From assembly GCA_964304625.1 (NCBI GenBank), contig OZ199839.1, positions 6,200,001 to 6,264,000 on the forward strand: a stretch of 64,000 bases of DNA, given 5' to 3'. The notes beneath the pieces are model-generated. The model searched no databases. It had not been told where the DNA came from and saw only the letters and a list, made by a program, of their open reading frames with translations. The DNA is from Kudoa neothunni. Lineage: Eukaryota > Cnidaria. Position numbers and translations under genes: made by a program. Positions 39,069 through 54,506 of this stretch are shown in pieces. Every line of letters starts with the position of its first letter. Position 1 is the first letter of the stretch.

Positions 39069-41910
39069 AATGTCAACTCGTAAATTTTAGCAATTCTTCA
39101 CCCGAACACTGTCCGATACCTGTTCAATCTCCATTTTTTTCCAATTAACATCGATAATAATAATTTAATTTCTCCATTTAATAAACGTTAGACTTATTCA
39201 ATGCAATAATGAGATTAACATGACATGTGTGAATTAAGTGGTTTCATCTAGTTTTTTCGGAAATTTTACTTGTTTTCATTAAGCAATAATCCAATAAAAT
39301 TATTATATACATTGTTAGATGAAGGTTTTCTTCGAGATCTTCCTCGAATGTATTCTAATTTTTCTTATTTCAATTGCTTTTCAATAACAAAATGCCGAAC
39401 TTATGTCAGAAGAGCTGTCACAAATGGAATCATATGAGCGATATGATTATGATTATATGTTTTTTTATTTCTTTAAAGATTAATAAAATCTCTCCAAAAC
39501 CGCTTTAGTACGATTTCGGTCACAAACTAAATTATCCCTGATAAGAGGATTTCTTTCCAATTTCAAGTTGTGATGGTCCATCTCTCGTAATCTAAGTATG
39601 AAAAAAAATTATTTATCATTATTGCATAGACAATTTTATTTTATCCGGATCTAACATGATTATTTGGGGAAGTAAAACGGGGCCCAACTGTTTTTTGAAA
39701 CTTGGAGATATTTGCTTTCTCAACGTTAATAGGCGAATCAATTGGCGGCGAAAGTTTTGTGATTGAAATTGACAAAATTCTCAATGATAAATAAAAAAGT
39801 TTTCTTCGATAATCTAGAAAACTTTTAGCCGAGGAATGGTTTTGATAAATTTAGGGTAGAAATGTTTAATTTTTAATCAACGTTCTAAGGACAATTAAAT
39901 ATACTATTCAATAAACAAATTAATCAATTAATCAGAATTTGAATTTTTAACGTGTAAAAAAAAAGATGTGGTATTTTTATTATAACCATGTGTACGTAGA
40001 TTTAATCGAACCCAATCCTAAAATGATTATTAAATAATAATATATAAAAATTAATATAAATCCAACAATAACACACATAGTAGTTATGGAATTATTGTCA
40101 ACAGTTTCATAACTTTAATTAAAAATTACGCTATGTTTACGATATAAAAAATATATATTATTACTTAATACTTATAAAATTTTAATATTAAATTAATATA
40201 TTAGTTAAAAAATAGATTGCATATAAAATCTGCCAATTATGTTAACATTCCTTGTCAACATTTATACTAAAATCTAATTTTTAATTCTAATTTTATTTAT
40301 CAAAAATGATTAGTTATATTAACAAATTTCTGTATAAAATTCGTACAAAGATTTTTTAAATAAGGTATCGAGTATACTGATAGTTTTGAATTGTCCATAT
40401 TACTATAAAAAATTTATAAACTAACCATGACGTTGGTAAACTTATATATTTATATTAATGTTAAAATAATACTTTTGTAATATGGAAAATAAGATGTTTT
40501 TGTTAAATATTCGAGTAGTCCATTTTTAGTATTTATCCACTTGAAATTGTAACATTTAAATATAGGAAAAATCTAATGAATGGTAATGAATAAGTTTTAA
40601 ATTAAGAACTAGGAATAAGAAGAGAATATTCAATGTTAATTGTAACAAAATGGAGATTGCACGAGTACACGGCAGTGTTCGAATGAAGAATTGCTAAAAT
40701 TTAGAAGTCGTTATTTTTCGCTGTATATTTTATCACGATATTCTTTTATTTTATTATAAACAATCGTGAAAAATTTGGAGAAAAATCATTCGCATGATGG
40801 AGCTTTTCAGTTGCTACCCACTCCCCCATTACCGGAGAGTGTATTGTCGGTTTTAGAGCGCTCGCGAGGTTAAAAATAATTGTTGAAATATTTAATTTTT
40901 AATAAAAAAGAAAAAAAGTATAAAAACTTTTTAAAATAAATTAAAAAGCAAACGAGACTAAAACTTAAATTGTGGTCAAGAATAAGTTTTTGTTAGTTGA
41001 ATTATTTTAGATTTTTATACTTAAATTCAAATCAATATGTACTCAAGAATTACTTAAACTAAACCTTTACATTCGACATTTGATCGAATATATGTTTTTT
41101 TCGTTAATCTTTAATTTCTAATTATAAATACAACATTTGGCTCGTGCTCAAAAATTTACGTCTAATATTTTGCACGAAAATATTATTATATCTAATGAAT
41201 CATAAAATATGATTTACGCATATCTTTATCCGATAAATAGCTTCGCATCGATTTTATTATTGTCAAAAAAGAGAAGAAAAAAAATTCCAAACAATTAAAT
41301 TAATTATCAGTAGTATTTATCTTATTTACAGTTGTTTTCTTGTTAAAGTAGTTGGGGTTTTTTCATGTTGGGATAATTTTAGTAACAAAATTTTTTCTTT
41401 CTATAAAGAAATCCATTGCTAAAAATTTGTATTGAAAAGGGATACAGGGTTCTCCTCATATATGGTAGGGATTGCTGAAAATAAAATGAATCGAGAAGCG
41501 CTGGATTAGATGATTTGATCTAATTAGAGACAAATTAGCCTGTTTTATCAATCCGTAAATTTCCATCTCCACAATGAGTTATAGAACGTACTTTCGCGGA
41601 TACCGGAGGTTTACTTTAGTTTTAAGAGAACCAATTTTGAGAAAATCTCCTTTAACAAATAATTAAGATAACGTATCGGAATTTTTTAAAATACTCTTGT
41701 TTGCTTCACTTTATTAGAGCTGCATATTACATTCCAAACCAAATGAAAAAATTTTATTCCTGATCAATACGGTCACAAAATATTGTAGATTTATGAAAAC
41801 ATTTGATGACCGTTGTTTGTGAAATATGTCTCAAATATTTTTAATGGTTGTAATGTAATCTATTAACGTGTAATTATGTCCGCATAGAATTTTTCGGGGT
41901 GACATTTTAG
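39069..41910. other. AT-rich non-coding stretch (copy B)
   Basis: Equivalent of 1140-3980; nothing recognisable. Confidence 0.4.
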
Positions 41911-41912
41911 AG

Positions 41913-42435
41913 CAGGGGTCTGAAACTTACGCCACGCGGGCCTAACCCGACCCTTCAGTTATCTATACCCCCTGTCATGAATTAACAGCATAAAACTTTT
42001 TCATAATGTATAAAATACCCAAATGATTTTTAAGTTTTTTCAAGATCATTTTTCTAAATGTTATATGTTGTTGATGTAAATATTTTAACCAAGTAAAATT
42101 CATTTTCGTTGAATTGGAAAACTAGAATAAATATGATGATAAAATAAGGTAAAAATTATTTTTACAAAATTGTAATATATTTTGAAAAAGATAGGTACAT
42201 CTCATGTTGTTTGAAATCATCCAATAAATCGTTCTTTCACAAGGTAAGCGCAGGTTGATTACATTGGAAGTGAAAATTAAAAAAAATAATAGTATCATAC
42301 GACGTACTTTTCTATTTTAAAAGACTTTTATAAATTCTTTTATATTCAAAATTGAAATTATAATTAACAATAATTTAAAATTTATATGGATTAATTTTAA
42401 TACTGCACGTCACCTATAAATGTTGCCAACCCCTG
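41913..42435. mobile_element. hAT-type MITE (copy B)
   Basis: Same element, ends and TTTTAGAG target duplication as at 3983-4505, so it was present before any duplication of the segment. Confidence 0.85.
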
Positions 42436-43600
42436 TTTTAGAGAATGTATTTTTCCGGGATTCAATTGTTGAGTTCAACTAGTTTTATCATTATTCTTTG
42501 GTAAAAAGCGACATTTTATCTGTAGTAAACAGTCCAAACCTTTCTGTGGGGTTGATGACTGGTCTAATAAAATTAAAACTTTTCGATTCTTAACAAAAAG
42601 ATTATTATTTAAATCTTATATTATTTGATGGAAAATGCTAAATGTCATCCAAGAGTTATTCTACGTGTAATACCCAACAGAAAATTTCGTAATTCCTTCG
42701 AATCAATGCGGATCTTTAAATTTATCGATCACAACCAAAAGAAGTTATCTCCCGCTTGGTTACTTGGTTAATCTGATACTAACACTGCAATCCTATTCTT
42801 CGAGAAAATTTTTTAACGAATATTTTTTATAATGTGACGGGTTTTTCAATTAATTCATTAAATTTTGAGGTGTCGACGCTCCCAACCTATCCAAGCAGTC
42901 TTTTGAATCGGAGTCCATGGAATTTTTTTAAATCCACAAAGTTATCCTCTACTTTCGGAAACACTTTTGGGCCCAAATTCTTCTCTGGTAAGCGTGGGGT
43001 TTTCCGTAATGACCTAACCAGGTACTGATTTTCTAAATGTCTTGCCTTGTAAACTCAATCATAAATTTAAGTATCCATACCTTAAGAATCACCTAAAACA
43101 ATTTTTGTTGTCAGAAAAATAATAATTGGCTAATTTTTTATTCAATTGCAAGTGTGGCTTCAAACGCGAATGACCTATACATCTTTATATGAATATTTAA
43201 GAAAAAATAATTTGAAAATATTTAATATTTTTAATGTGTCACATTTTTGCACCGATTATGTTCTCTCTAAATTTCAAAAAGTTAATTATCTCGTAAAAGT
43301 TTATTTGATATTAATTGTTTTCGAGTCATTCTGAAACCTCGCTAAACTCAGTCACGGACTTCAAAAAGCCACGTTATACGGGGGAATTTCGCAATCGGAA
43401 AACATTATCACGTTTGATCATTTTCGTTAAAATCTTTACTCCATATTTATAATTTAAGACAGAATATAGATACATAGATTCGGCGAACATTGCCTATTTA
43501 CGCGCATGAATAACCTTCAACATGAAACAAAGTGAAAACTCATTCGTCATGCACCAAATAAAACGCAGAGGCGATAAAATCTTGTTAAACCATTGTTTTT

Positions 43601-44820
43601 ATGACAGGAAAAAAATATAGGGATCATCAATTATGGAGATGCGATAAAGGAGGTTGTAAAGGACGCCTGTGGCCTTTTTGGGATGAAAAGATTAATAAAC
43701 TTGAAGAATGTGGAATCCATAATCATGTAATGTTAGAGGAGGATATAAATAAAATCATGTTTGAAAAAAAATTCGTAACGTTTCCGAGAATCAACAATAC
43801 ACCACAAGTGATATATATTCCTTCATTACTACTCAAAATATTCGTAAAAGAATACAAATAGATGTTAATATCGAAAAAAACTTGGCAAACGCTAACTCAC
43901 TTAACCTAAGAAACGAAACTTTTTGCTTTCATGATTCTGGGTCTATAGCAGACGATAGAATAATAATTTTTACAACTGATAAGAATATTCAACAACTGAA
44001 TAATACGAATGTATGACTGGCAGGCGGTACGTTTAATGTTGTTCCTGAAGATTTCTCTCAGTTGTATATCATCCATGGCAGAATGATGAGAAAATTCTTT
44101 CTTTAATATTTGTCTTAATGACTGAAAAAACTCAAGCATTATATGAACAAGTTTTAAATATTTTAGAAAATAAGTTTTTTTCTATGTTTCCCCGAGAAAG
44201 TAATTAATCTAGAAAAGTCAGCTTTTAGCTCTTTCAAAAATGTTTCACAAAATACTAATATCTATCTTTGCATTTTTCATTTTAGCCAATGTATTTGGAG
44301 AAAAATACAAAATATAGGTGTCACCGAATTTTATCTACACAACAATGATTTTAAATTGTATATTAAATGTTTTATCTCGTTATCGTTTGTACCATTTTTA
44401 GTATTTCTGACGAATTTCCTAAATTAAAAAATAAGTCAAGTTAGTTCGTTAATATTAATGTATCTCCATTTATAGAATATTTTGAAACAATTTTTATAAA
44501 AACATCCAAATATACTCATGAAACATGGAACAGTTTCTAGAGTATTATCAATAATATTGATCTTACAACGAACTCTGCAGAACTTTTCCATCGTCATTTT
44601 TAGTCTCGATTCGATCAATTTCATTCAGTTCTAACAATTTTTCTGGAAAAATTAAAAGAAATTCAAAGTCTTGTAAAGCAAGATATTAAATATTTAATGT
44701 GTAACCCAGAATATTCCAATAAAACCCCTAGTTATTTAGAAAAACTTTAAAAAATAAAAACAATCTGACAAAATTATACAAAATATTACAGACTACATTA
44801 TTTAGAGGCTACATCTAAAA
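43601..44820 (+). pseudogene. Decayed FLYWCH/MULE-type transposase (copy B)
   Basis: Same relic as at 5671-6890, with the same stops and frame changes. The inactivation therefore predates the repeat of this segment. Confidence 0.75.
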
Positions 44821-45267
44821 CTAATTCATGAAAGTTAAAATAATTATTTTGTTGCTAGTGAAAATGAGTATTATTTCATATAAAATAATGTATTCCTTAA
44901 CAAAAACACGTTTTTATTTGTTCTTGCGTCATTATCGGCGAACTTTCGCCCTAGGATTGAATGATGGAGTATTTTTTCGGATGAAGATTATAAGTTTTTT
45001 GTCAGGCATTCTAGAGTGTGAACATTGAAAATGTAATCATTTTGAAACGACTATTTATTTTTTCCATAACTTATGGATTTTTATTTTGAATACTATTGTT
45101 CCTTAGCGAAACACATTGCTCTTGATCAATCAGTTGAATTAAATCAATAGAATACCCCTTCAAATAAATCATTACAGATAATTATCAACAATGATAGAGA
45201 TTATTCATCGTTATTCTTATTATTAAAAACGATATTAATGTCGGGGAAGTGGAGAACTTTCCAATCA

Positions 45268-48200
45268 ATGCATCTTTTATATTTTTCTAGTACTTTTCAT
45301 TATATTTTTATAATGAACAATTTTTAGTTTTCTTTGGAAAATGTGTTTTTACATCGGAAATTGATAATAATATGATAAAATATCATTTTTCGCAAACATC
45401 AGAAAAATACATTCTTTTTATTTCGGGATACAATATTGAAAATAGTAACAAAAAATGCGGTCTCCAGTTTTACGATAAAGACGAGTCGACGTTAAAAAAC
45501 ATTCCTACGTGCACTACGGATATAAAAGGTAACGATGATGTCCAAACTTCGAAAATGTGCATTTACGAGTGCAAAAAAACAGAATTGAAGTTTAGTGGGG
45601 ATGAATTTAAAAAAATTAAATATTTAAGATGGTGTCAAGGGAAAAATGACGATGATGTAAAAAAATGCTATACTAAAAGAATTTTTTCATTCGAGGGTAT
45701 TTAAATCTTTATGTATATAAAAACCACTAGATATTATTATAGACATTTCAATAAAAACTATTTTTGGAGTGGAAAAGGCGAATGATGAATTTACAGTTAA
45801 AGTTAAAAGCAAAAACAATATGGGTTTCACTCATAAAGAAAACTCTGATACTGAAATAATTCAAACACCTAACACTTCATTTTACACAGAATCATCGGTA
45901 AAACTTAAATCGAAATCATATAAATCAAAATATATTCTTGAATTTAACGATAAATCTCCCGAAATATATCTCAATCCAAAAAAACCAGCTGAAGATTGGT
46001 TTATTGCATCTGGAATAAAACAAACTACTAATTCCAAACATTATTACACACTACAATTACAGAACCCAGAACCATCAAAGTTGTGCTACTTTGGTATAAA
46101 AGAAATTAACGATTCACACTTTTCGTCCTCTTGCTCAGATATGAATAAAGCGGGACCATGCATACAACCTTGCTATAAAGCAACATTGTTGCATTCAAGT
46201 GATTTTAAATTCGCTCAAGTGCTTGTTAAATCAATCATTCAATCAACTTCAAAAGAATTCATTCAAACTGTGACATGTATTTATTTAATTTCATTATACT
46301 TTTAATTGACATTGTAGTTGGCAGCAATCAACCTCTCGTTGTCCGTACAATTAATAATAGCGAAGTAACGTTAGATTTATCTAACTTGAATAAAAACGAA
46401 GATGACACTTCAGGGGATGGAGCAGTGATTACAGAAGTAAAAATAATGGAAAAACACTTTGGGATCGAAAAGGTCGGCGATGATGCAATATGTAAAGAAA
46501 GTTGCACCAGTTTCGCTTCAAAAACTATAACAGGACTTTCACCGTTAACTGAATACATTCTAAAAATTAAAATAATAGGCTTAAAAACTTTAGATTCAGC
46601 TGAAGTGAAACATTATCATCGATATTTTTATTTCAAAACCAAAGGTAATACGATATTGAAAGATTTAAATAAATGCTTAATTAGGGAATGAATTTCAAAA
46701 TGGTAAAGAAATCTCAGTATTGCCTAATATGGGTCAGCATACACAACTATCGCTAACTACCACCAATCTTTTTCCAGCGGGGTTTATAAATGACGCCAAA
46801 TGTGAACTGTATTACTTTGAAGATGGAAATGAGCCATCAAAATTCCCTGCTACTTGCGAGAAAAACAATGAAAAATTTTTTTGTTCTGATGCTTGTAATA
46901 GTCCTTTTACGATTGTAAACCTTAACCCAAAAACAAACTACAAAATCATTGTTTGCTCCGACGGTTTCACTTGTGCTACTAGCTCGACTATTTCCAGTAT
47001 TTTTTTATATAATAACATAATAGTTATTTTATATAGCCAGTGGCATCGTCTTAACTGTAGAAAAACCAGCAGATGATACTGCAGTGAAAATTACTGCTAT
47101 CACGTCCTCAACGTCAGGTTCTTTTGGAGATTTATGGGGATATATTCTTTTGGAGAAAGAATCTAAAAAAAACCATTTTGGACTGTTTAAATAGCGTATG
47201 TGATCCTGCGGTACAAACATCGGGAATTATCTCACTTGATATTTCATTGAAGACTATTGATGTTGCAATGATATACGAATTAATAATTATTAATAAAGAT
47301 TTCGCAAAACCAGTGAAATTAACAATCACAAGTAACTTAACTAATTTATAACGTAAATTTAATTATTCTAGGAGATATGGAAGTGACAGAGAATGAATTA
47401 ACATTAAAGTATTACACAGCATTGAATAAATACAAAGTGAAATTATGGGAAGATATAGTAATTCACTCAAACTTTGTATGTTCGATAAAAAAATTTAATT
47501 CTCAATTATCTGAATATGAAAATGCTGGCGAAAATAATTCTAAAATTGAGAAAATCTGTGATAGATTTGATGGATTGGAATCGATTATTGATCTTAGTAG
47601 TGAAGACAAACTGAATTATATTTCCGTTAGATATTTTTTTGTTAATTATGGAATACGCGCCACTTCTGACGGAACTAATATGGTGGTCAAGATGAATAAA
47701 TCTTTAGAAGAAATCAAAGATCGCGATTACAAGAAAGATTTCGAGCTTTTTTTAACCAATATAACACCATTTAATCAAATCAATATACATGACATGTACT
47801 ATATAGGAAGAGTCTATTCATCCTACACAGGTAAAACTAAAATGTACACTAAATTTAAGGTTGTTAAGATTATTTCGAGGAGATTCCGCATATAGCAACA
47901 TTGCATCAAGATCAAATAAAATTACAAACGAAAAAGTGTTCTCTAAACTGCGAAAGATTTAAGGGTGAACATAAAATGAATCATATAATGGAAACTCAAG
48001 ATCATCAAGATTGTACTTTGGAAGTTACCCAATCCAATTTGATGAGTTAGTTGAAGATTATTTTATAAGTTGCCCAAAACATGTTGACTTTCATTATTTT
48101 TATGATAATACTTTTGTTAAAAATACTGCACCAATTTTTAGCAGGTTTTATTATGAATTAGCTGTAGATGAAACAAACAATAATCTAACAGTTAAGCTGG

Positions 48201-51200
48201 TTAACGAAGAACCGTTTAATATATGCACATTTGAATGGATAGATGCTACATCGTCATCTCAAAATAGATTTTATTCAAACATTTGTAAGAATAATAAAAA
48301 CTGTGTTTACAGCTTGTGTAGTAATGTTACGTTTGATAATATTCCAGAAGATGTGAAAGCAGTAAAATTGCGTGTTCTCAAATTAGGGATGGAGCCCACT
48401 ATTGGTTATCAAAACAATATTTACATACGTAATTGTTTATATTCAATAAAATATAATTAAGTATTTTAGTGAAACATGGAAATGACGTTCCTGTTCCTAC
48501 ATCTGGTGATAAAATTAAAATTGATATCTCTTCAAATAACAAGGATGAAAACGGTGAAGCTATAACTAGTTCAATACAACCAACTTGTTATCTGCAAATG
48601 TGGAACGCATATGCTCCACTGGTTAAAGAGAATGGAAGAAAAATTGTTGGTAGTCCAGAAAATTGTAACTTTGCGAAAATGGATATACCAGCTAACCCAA
48701 CTGATGTACCCAACGATATTATGGCTGAAATAATCGGTATACCGCATTATTCACTAAGAAAATACTTTTATCATAAAATAAGTATATAATTTAATTATAA
48801 TAAAAGATATTTATATTATACTAGCTCAAAAAATATGTTGTCTAGTGGGTCTATATCAGTTACTGTAACCACTGATGGATTCAAATTTACACCTGATTCT
48901 ACAGTTACAACAATCACATGTTCCATTTATGTGAGAGAACATAATAAATTATATTATTATCCTGCAATATGTACAGGAAGTGAATTGTGCGTAAAAAAAA
49001 TGCAATGATGAATTTACCATTGTGGGGTTATACTCTGGTGAAACCTATGATATAAAAGTGGTACCAAGTGGGAATTACAATTCTGTAATTTTGGAAAATA
49101 AGAAAACAAGTAAAATTATTTATTTAACATCAAATAAATAATAATTAGCTGGCGAAACCATTGACTTTGAAATTTCGACAGAATCTACAAAAAATAATCT
49201 CAGAATAATTTCAAAAACAGGTATTGACGATGCTAGTACTAAAAATTGCTATTATCAGTTTTATGTTCATGAAGGAACAGACAGTAATAAATATAATCTT
49301 ATTTATGTAATTATCTCTTAGATTCACCAACTAAAATATTGCAATCATGTGTTGGATGTGCAAATGATAGTGGAGATATTAAAAATTGCGATGATATTCA
49401 GTTCGGATCTTCCTTATATAACAAAAAGTATAACTACAGATTAATGATATACGTAGGTGAAAAATCTCCTCCATTTAAAATGGCGATTCCAGGTATAATT
49501 TTTATGTAATGTTCTTATATCAAACGTCATATTTGCAGTCAATCTCGACACAACAGATCAGTCAAAATCAATTAATTTTCAAAAAATAATCATTAAAGGT
49601 GATATATCTAGTTTATTCTAATATATTCTCCACCGAGATGACCTAGAAAGTTAACCTAACAATTTTCAATATAAATTATTGCAGTGAGACCAAATGATTT
49701 GTTTGAAATTCTAAAATTGTCAAATTTAGTTTATTTTGATCGATGATAGTTTATTTTGATCGATGATCTTCTATCTAATCACTAATTATTTCCTGATTGT
49801 AAATAAATTTTCAATTGAACTGAGGTATGTTAAGTATTTGATAGAAATATAATATTTAAATTTTAATCAAGAATCACAATTTCAAGAACTTTTTGAGTTG
49901 TGTAATCTAATATATTCATTAACGAAAACTGGGTTTTTTTTAAGCCCTTTTTCCAACAAGTCGTCATTTACCCAGTGAGAGAAAATTTTATTCTTCACCA
50001 ATTACAACATTTACTCGAATCATTTGTTAAATTATACAGTTTTTATCGATGGCTACCATCACAAAAATGTTTCTGATCGTTTCTGCTCTGATGGTTTAAA
50101 CACGAGAAGTTTCAGGTCGTAAGAATCTGAATCAGACAAGCTCTCAATATCGTCATGGGAACGATCCATAATTAATTTTTATATAATATAACTAAACATA
50201 GTCTTTATATGTTTGGAAAAAATATATTCATATATATTAAACTAAAAAGTAAATATAACGATAGAGATTAGTTTAAAATATACAAGTTTTGAAATTAGCA
50301 TGTCAAAGTTCACTGAATTTATCTTTAGGCGATGATTTCGAAAACTTGTTTTTTCATGTAGAGAAAACAATATTTTAATTAATTTAAAATATTAATTATA
50401 CGATTTATATATTTCTTTCTATTATTAACGTTCATGAAGTTATTATATTAGAGTTTTCATCCCGAGAAATTCAATATCACAATCTCTACATTTCTAATAT
50501 ATTTTTTTTCTTTAAATTTTCATTTAAAAAATGCATGAATACTTAAAATATGGCGGTTATTTTAAACCTAAATTGCGTCCATCTGTGTTATGCATATATT
50601 TTGTCAATTATTGTGTTATTAATATAGATTTGAAGTAATTTTTAATGTTTTAAAACAAAAGATTCTAAATAGTTAGAATATATGTTTAAAGACTAAAAAG
50701 TGCCGAATTTAATTATAAGTTGCGAGTTTGGTTGCAGTAATATCGTTTTTGATCCAGAAATCTTATAATTTATTTTATTAATTGTTCTGGTAGCCTTGTC
50801 TGGATTTGGGAAAACTAACACAGAAATTTGGTCAGCAAAATAATAATGATATTGGAAAACTCTCCGTAACATTGTCAGAATTTCCCAATGGTTATAAATG
50901 CAATATAAAAATATCCAACTTTGAAGCTAACCATGATTATATCAAACCAACGTGCGCTCAAGATAATGATACTGAGTATTGCTTGGATAGGATGTGAATC
51001 AGCCGATATCGAGATTTGGATATATAAATTCGAAAATAGATCGTTATATATCAGTTTGCTATAGTGAAACTGACGAGGAAAGCAAAATCTTGTAAAAATG
51101 TGAACGTATTCGCCATAAACATGGGTAATTAGAATATTTATTCTATTCCTATATCTAATAAATGATATAAATAACATATTATTTAATAAATTTTAATTAT

Positions 51201-53411
51201 TATTTAGGAACAATACAAAAAAAATACTTATCAATTAAATCACGAAGGGAATGAAATCCGATTTACCTACAAAACAACATCAATAACAGGATGGAAGGTG
51301 TATGTGGATGGAAATGAGAATTCCATTAGCCAATCTAAGGAAACTGAATTTAAACGTGAATAATTATTCCGACACTGTTGAAACTAAACCAACTAATCTC
51401 CCGGGTCGATAGATATATAAATTATTATAAAATTGAATCCAGCCCTTTTGTGGCCTGCATTATTTTATTTACACAAACAATACATTCCTTAATAAAACTA
51501 TTACTATAAGATCTCAAATTATTTATTCTGTATCAACTATTGAAAATAACAATAATCAAATTAAATTAAATTTCACTCCAGGCCCCCTATAACGATGAGA
51601 ATGTGCCACATTAAAAGTATATGAGGGTGAATGATGATGATGATGATCCCGATAAAATAGACAGTGTATTGAATGCTTGTGGGACTTTGGCGGATGGGTG
51701 CTATCAACTTTGTCAAGATGGTACCATTAATTTATCCAAAAGTTATCAAAAGGTTGGAGTGATTGTAAAACCAAGATTTGGTTCCACTGGATATAAGCAA
51801 TATTTCACAAGTAATGTATAATTACGTTCGTATAATTTATATTTCAATAGGGGGGTGACCTTGGTTTTAATTTGAGCGAAATCACTGAAACTGGCGTCAC
51901 ACTTTCCAGACTTAATAATTATAAGAACATTAAAACAGGCATTAATTCCCAAACATGCACCATTAAAATATCAAGAGCCAATACATTATTCACTGAAACA
52001 AGTGCTATATGTAATAACGGAAACTGCAACAACAGTTGCGATGAGTCATATTCCATTATCGGCCTTTCGGCTGGAACAAATTATTTAGTTTCAGTGACGA
52101 TCACTGATCTTGGTGTGAATGAGCCTTACATCAAAAAAATGATTTTCAGAACAAGTAACTATGAATGAAAACCATTTAAAATACAAAGTTTTAGGTGGTG
52201 GGACGGTATTGACAGATTCAGATATTGGAGAATACAGTGAATGGTGTAACTGCCACATTGACACCATTTACCAATGTGGATTCATCGTTATATGCAGAAT
52301 TCATCTTAAAAAGAAGGGCGCATCGACCCCAAAATTCATGGCTACATGTGAAGGATTAGGGGCTTGTGAGAACAAATGTCACAGTTCGTTCAAGATTACA
52401 AACTTACAATTCGGGGTAACTTATGGAGTAATCATCGAGCCAACTGATGGTTACAAGGAAAAAAATATTGATATTACCACGCGTAACAAATATATCTGAA
52501 CTATAAAATTAATTACATTGGATTTTAGTTAATATTGTTACGCGTATAAGTTATACGCTGGACGAAGAAAGTGACATGAAAATTGACGTAATCTTTGAAG
52601 GTAAAAATGACAATAATAAATGTCCATTCATGCTGCATGAGAAGACTAAAAGTGGCATTCCAGAGCCCTGCAGTTACCTGGTGTAATGGTGTGAAGAGGA
52701 ATGTTCAGCCAATGGATGTAACATTGATGTTAATGGATTATTGAGAGGAGAAGGATTACAGATTAACAGTGAAAGTGAAGGACCATTCAACCTATCAAAT
52801 CCACGATATTCCATGTAAATAAAAATTATTTTAATTAATTGTATATTTTAACCTATAATAATTGTATTTTATGGAATAAAGATTCAAAAATCAAAAAATT
52901 TATTGGGGTATTTGAAATATAGTTATATATTTTTAATTATGATTTTAGTATAATTAATTTAAAAATGGGGTAAAATTAATAATATGTAGATGAAAAATAT
53001 CTTAGAAGTGAATATACTAATATTGAGATATTTGATATAGTTCCAATACTAATAAGGAAAGTAGAGGAAGGGTATATTAAATTTTACCAAGTTTTTGCTA
53101 ATTTTTAATTAATTTAGTAAAATTAATAGAAATACCTGTATTAAATTTGAAATAATATAACATAGATAGCAAAGAAAAAAGCTGAGCGTGGAAGCAGCAA
53201 AAAATAGAAATCCGTAATTTTTGTTGAAAATTTTGGTATTTTTTAATTTTAAATAGGACCGTTCATCAGATACATGTAAAAGTCAATCGTGGATTCATAT
53301 TGAATTATGTTTAGTATATATGTGATGATACCAATTATGCTCCTTTTGTTAGTGGTGATACTATTGGCTATTTTCAGAAGAAAATCTAAAGATCCTGTTC
53401 ACTATCTGTAA
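45268..53411 (+). CDS. Cysteine-rich FN3-like repeat surface protein, copy B (with 3' end)
   Basis: Twenty-one exons by alignment with A and C: 45268-45289, 45328-45696, 45743-46276, 46318-46644, 46685-46996, 47037-47331, 47372-47830, 47869-48428, 48470-48781, 48825-49109, 49149-49292, 49322-49492, 50794-51124, 51208-51810, 51851-52154, 52195-52482, 52529-52814, 52990-53071, 53170-53213, 53257-53275, 53315-53411. The last exon encodes a helix (MIPIMLLLLVVILLAIF) and the basic tail RRKSKDPVHYL. Frame-breaking homopolymer indels occur in exons 6, 8, 10, 13-17, 19 and probably 20. Where A also covers the base, A is usually in frame at the spots where B is not, which points to sequencing error rather than decay. 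The 1.3-kb intron 12 and AT-starting intron 11 are shared with A. Confidence 0.72.
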
Positions 53412-53906
53412 TATGGAAATAAGAAAATATACACTTTTGTCTAACTAAACAATTAATAGTTGTTAGTTTTACCTATTGGTGATTGTCGTCGTTTACGAGT
53501 CACAAATGTTGAGTTGTTTTATAAAATTAAAGCAATATTTTATAATTAATTTAAGCAAAATCGCAATTTTAATTATATTGCTAATGTAAAGATTGTTAGA
53601 TTAATTAAATATTTTTATCGCCAATACACAGTCGAACCTGGATATAGCGATGTTTTGATATTGAACGTCCTATTTATTAATTTTGGAATTATTGAACTTT
53701 ATTTTCAAATTTATTCGTTTTTTAAAATTAAAAATATATACAAAGACATTTTAAAAAAATATAAAATTTTATTTGGTCCCTTATAGCGATTGTGAGGTTC
53801 CATCAAATAACGTAGCTTTTTGCTTTTTGAGGTCGGAGACTCGATATGGCGAATTTTTACAATGACCCCATTTCAGCTTATTATTAACGAAAAAACGAGA
53901 TAATAG

Positions 53907-53942
<36 letters not shown>

Positions 53943-54506
53943 AATGACGTAACGCGAGGAAAAGGTACAAATAACAAATAATTTTAATTTTTTATACATA
54001 TTTTTTCTCAAAGTATATCCACAAGATGGTATGGTCATTCGTAGTTGGATTCCTATACATGCGAATGGATAAAAAATTGAAAAAATTCTCATTTTTTTAG
54101 GATTTAAAGAATTTTTTTTATGGATATTTTAAATGTTTAAAAGCTAAAGTGTATCCTAGGTTTCCAACGCAAAAAATATGTTCCAGTTCATGCCATTATG
54201 GGAAAAGCCATCCTTACCGCAAGGAATGTTGTCTCATGAATTTTTCTGCAGGTAGAGGATGGCTTCGTTAAGTAAGAAAAGACACGGAAACCGATACAAT
54301 AAACTTCTAACGAGAGATTGGAAGCATCGATACCTCAATATCTGATGAGTGCACTTAAAAGATATTTTTAGATTCCAAAAAAGTACAAAGATGAAATATT
54401 ATTTATGTCGATGAAACAGTTATTTTTATAACAAAACTTATCAAAGACTTTTAATTTTGAAAGATGAAAAGAATGTTCCCCGGAAAAAATCAATTCAAAG
54501 AATCTA
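53412..54506. other. Spacer with a Tigger/pogo end fragment and an AT microsatellite
   Basis: A CAGTCGAACCTGGATATAGC end (from about 53629), typical of pogo/Tigger-like MITEs, is present without a clear partner end; ATAGCGATTGTGAGGTTCC near 53784 may be its decayed right end. A TA run lies at 53911-53938. No gene was recognised. Confidence 0.45.

Larger units (their letters stand above)
37930..52968 (+). repeat. Near-identical 15-kb direct repeat of window positions 1-14999
   Basis: The offset is constant at 37929-37930 for the first 10 kb, with only occasional single-base indels and very rare substitutions (for example one C/T at 3899 versus 41829). From about 49 kb on, indels become denser, nearly all in homopolymers. 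The unit includes the piggyBac relic, hAT MITE, MULE relic and large gene. The left boundary is not seen because the match starts at the window edge; the right boundary coincides with the N run. Redundant assembly of one locus is more likely than a true duplication, but a recent duplication cannot be excluded. Confidence 0.95.

Noticed and set aside
53781-54092. Minus-strand 103-codon frame
   Set aside because: It runs through a TA microsatellite and a Tigger-like end; low-complexity translation.
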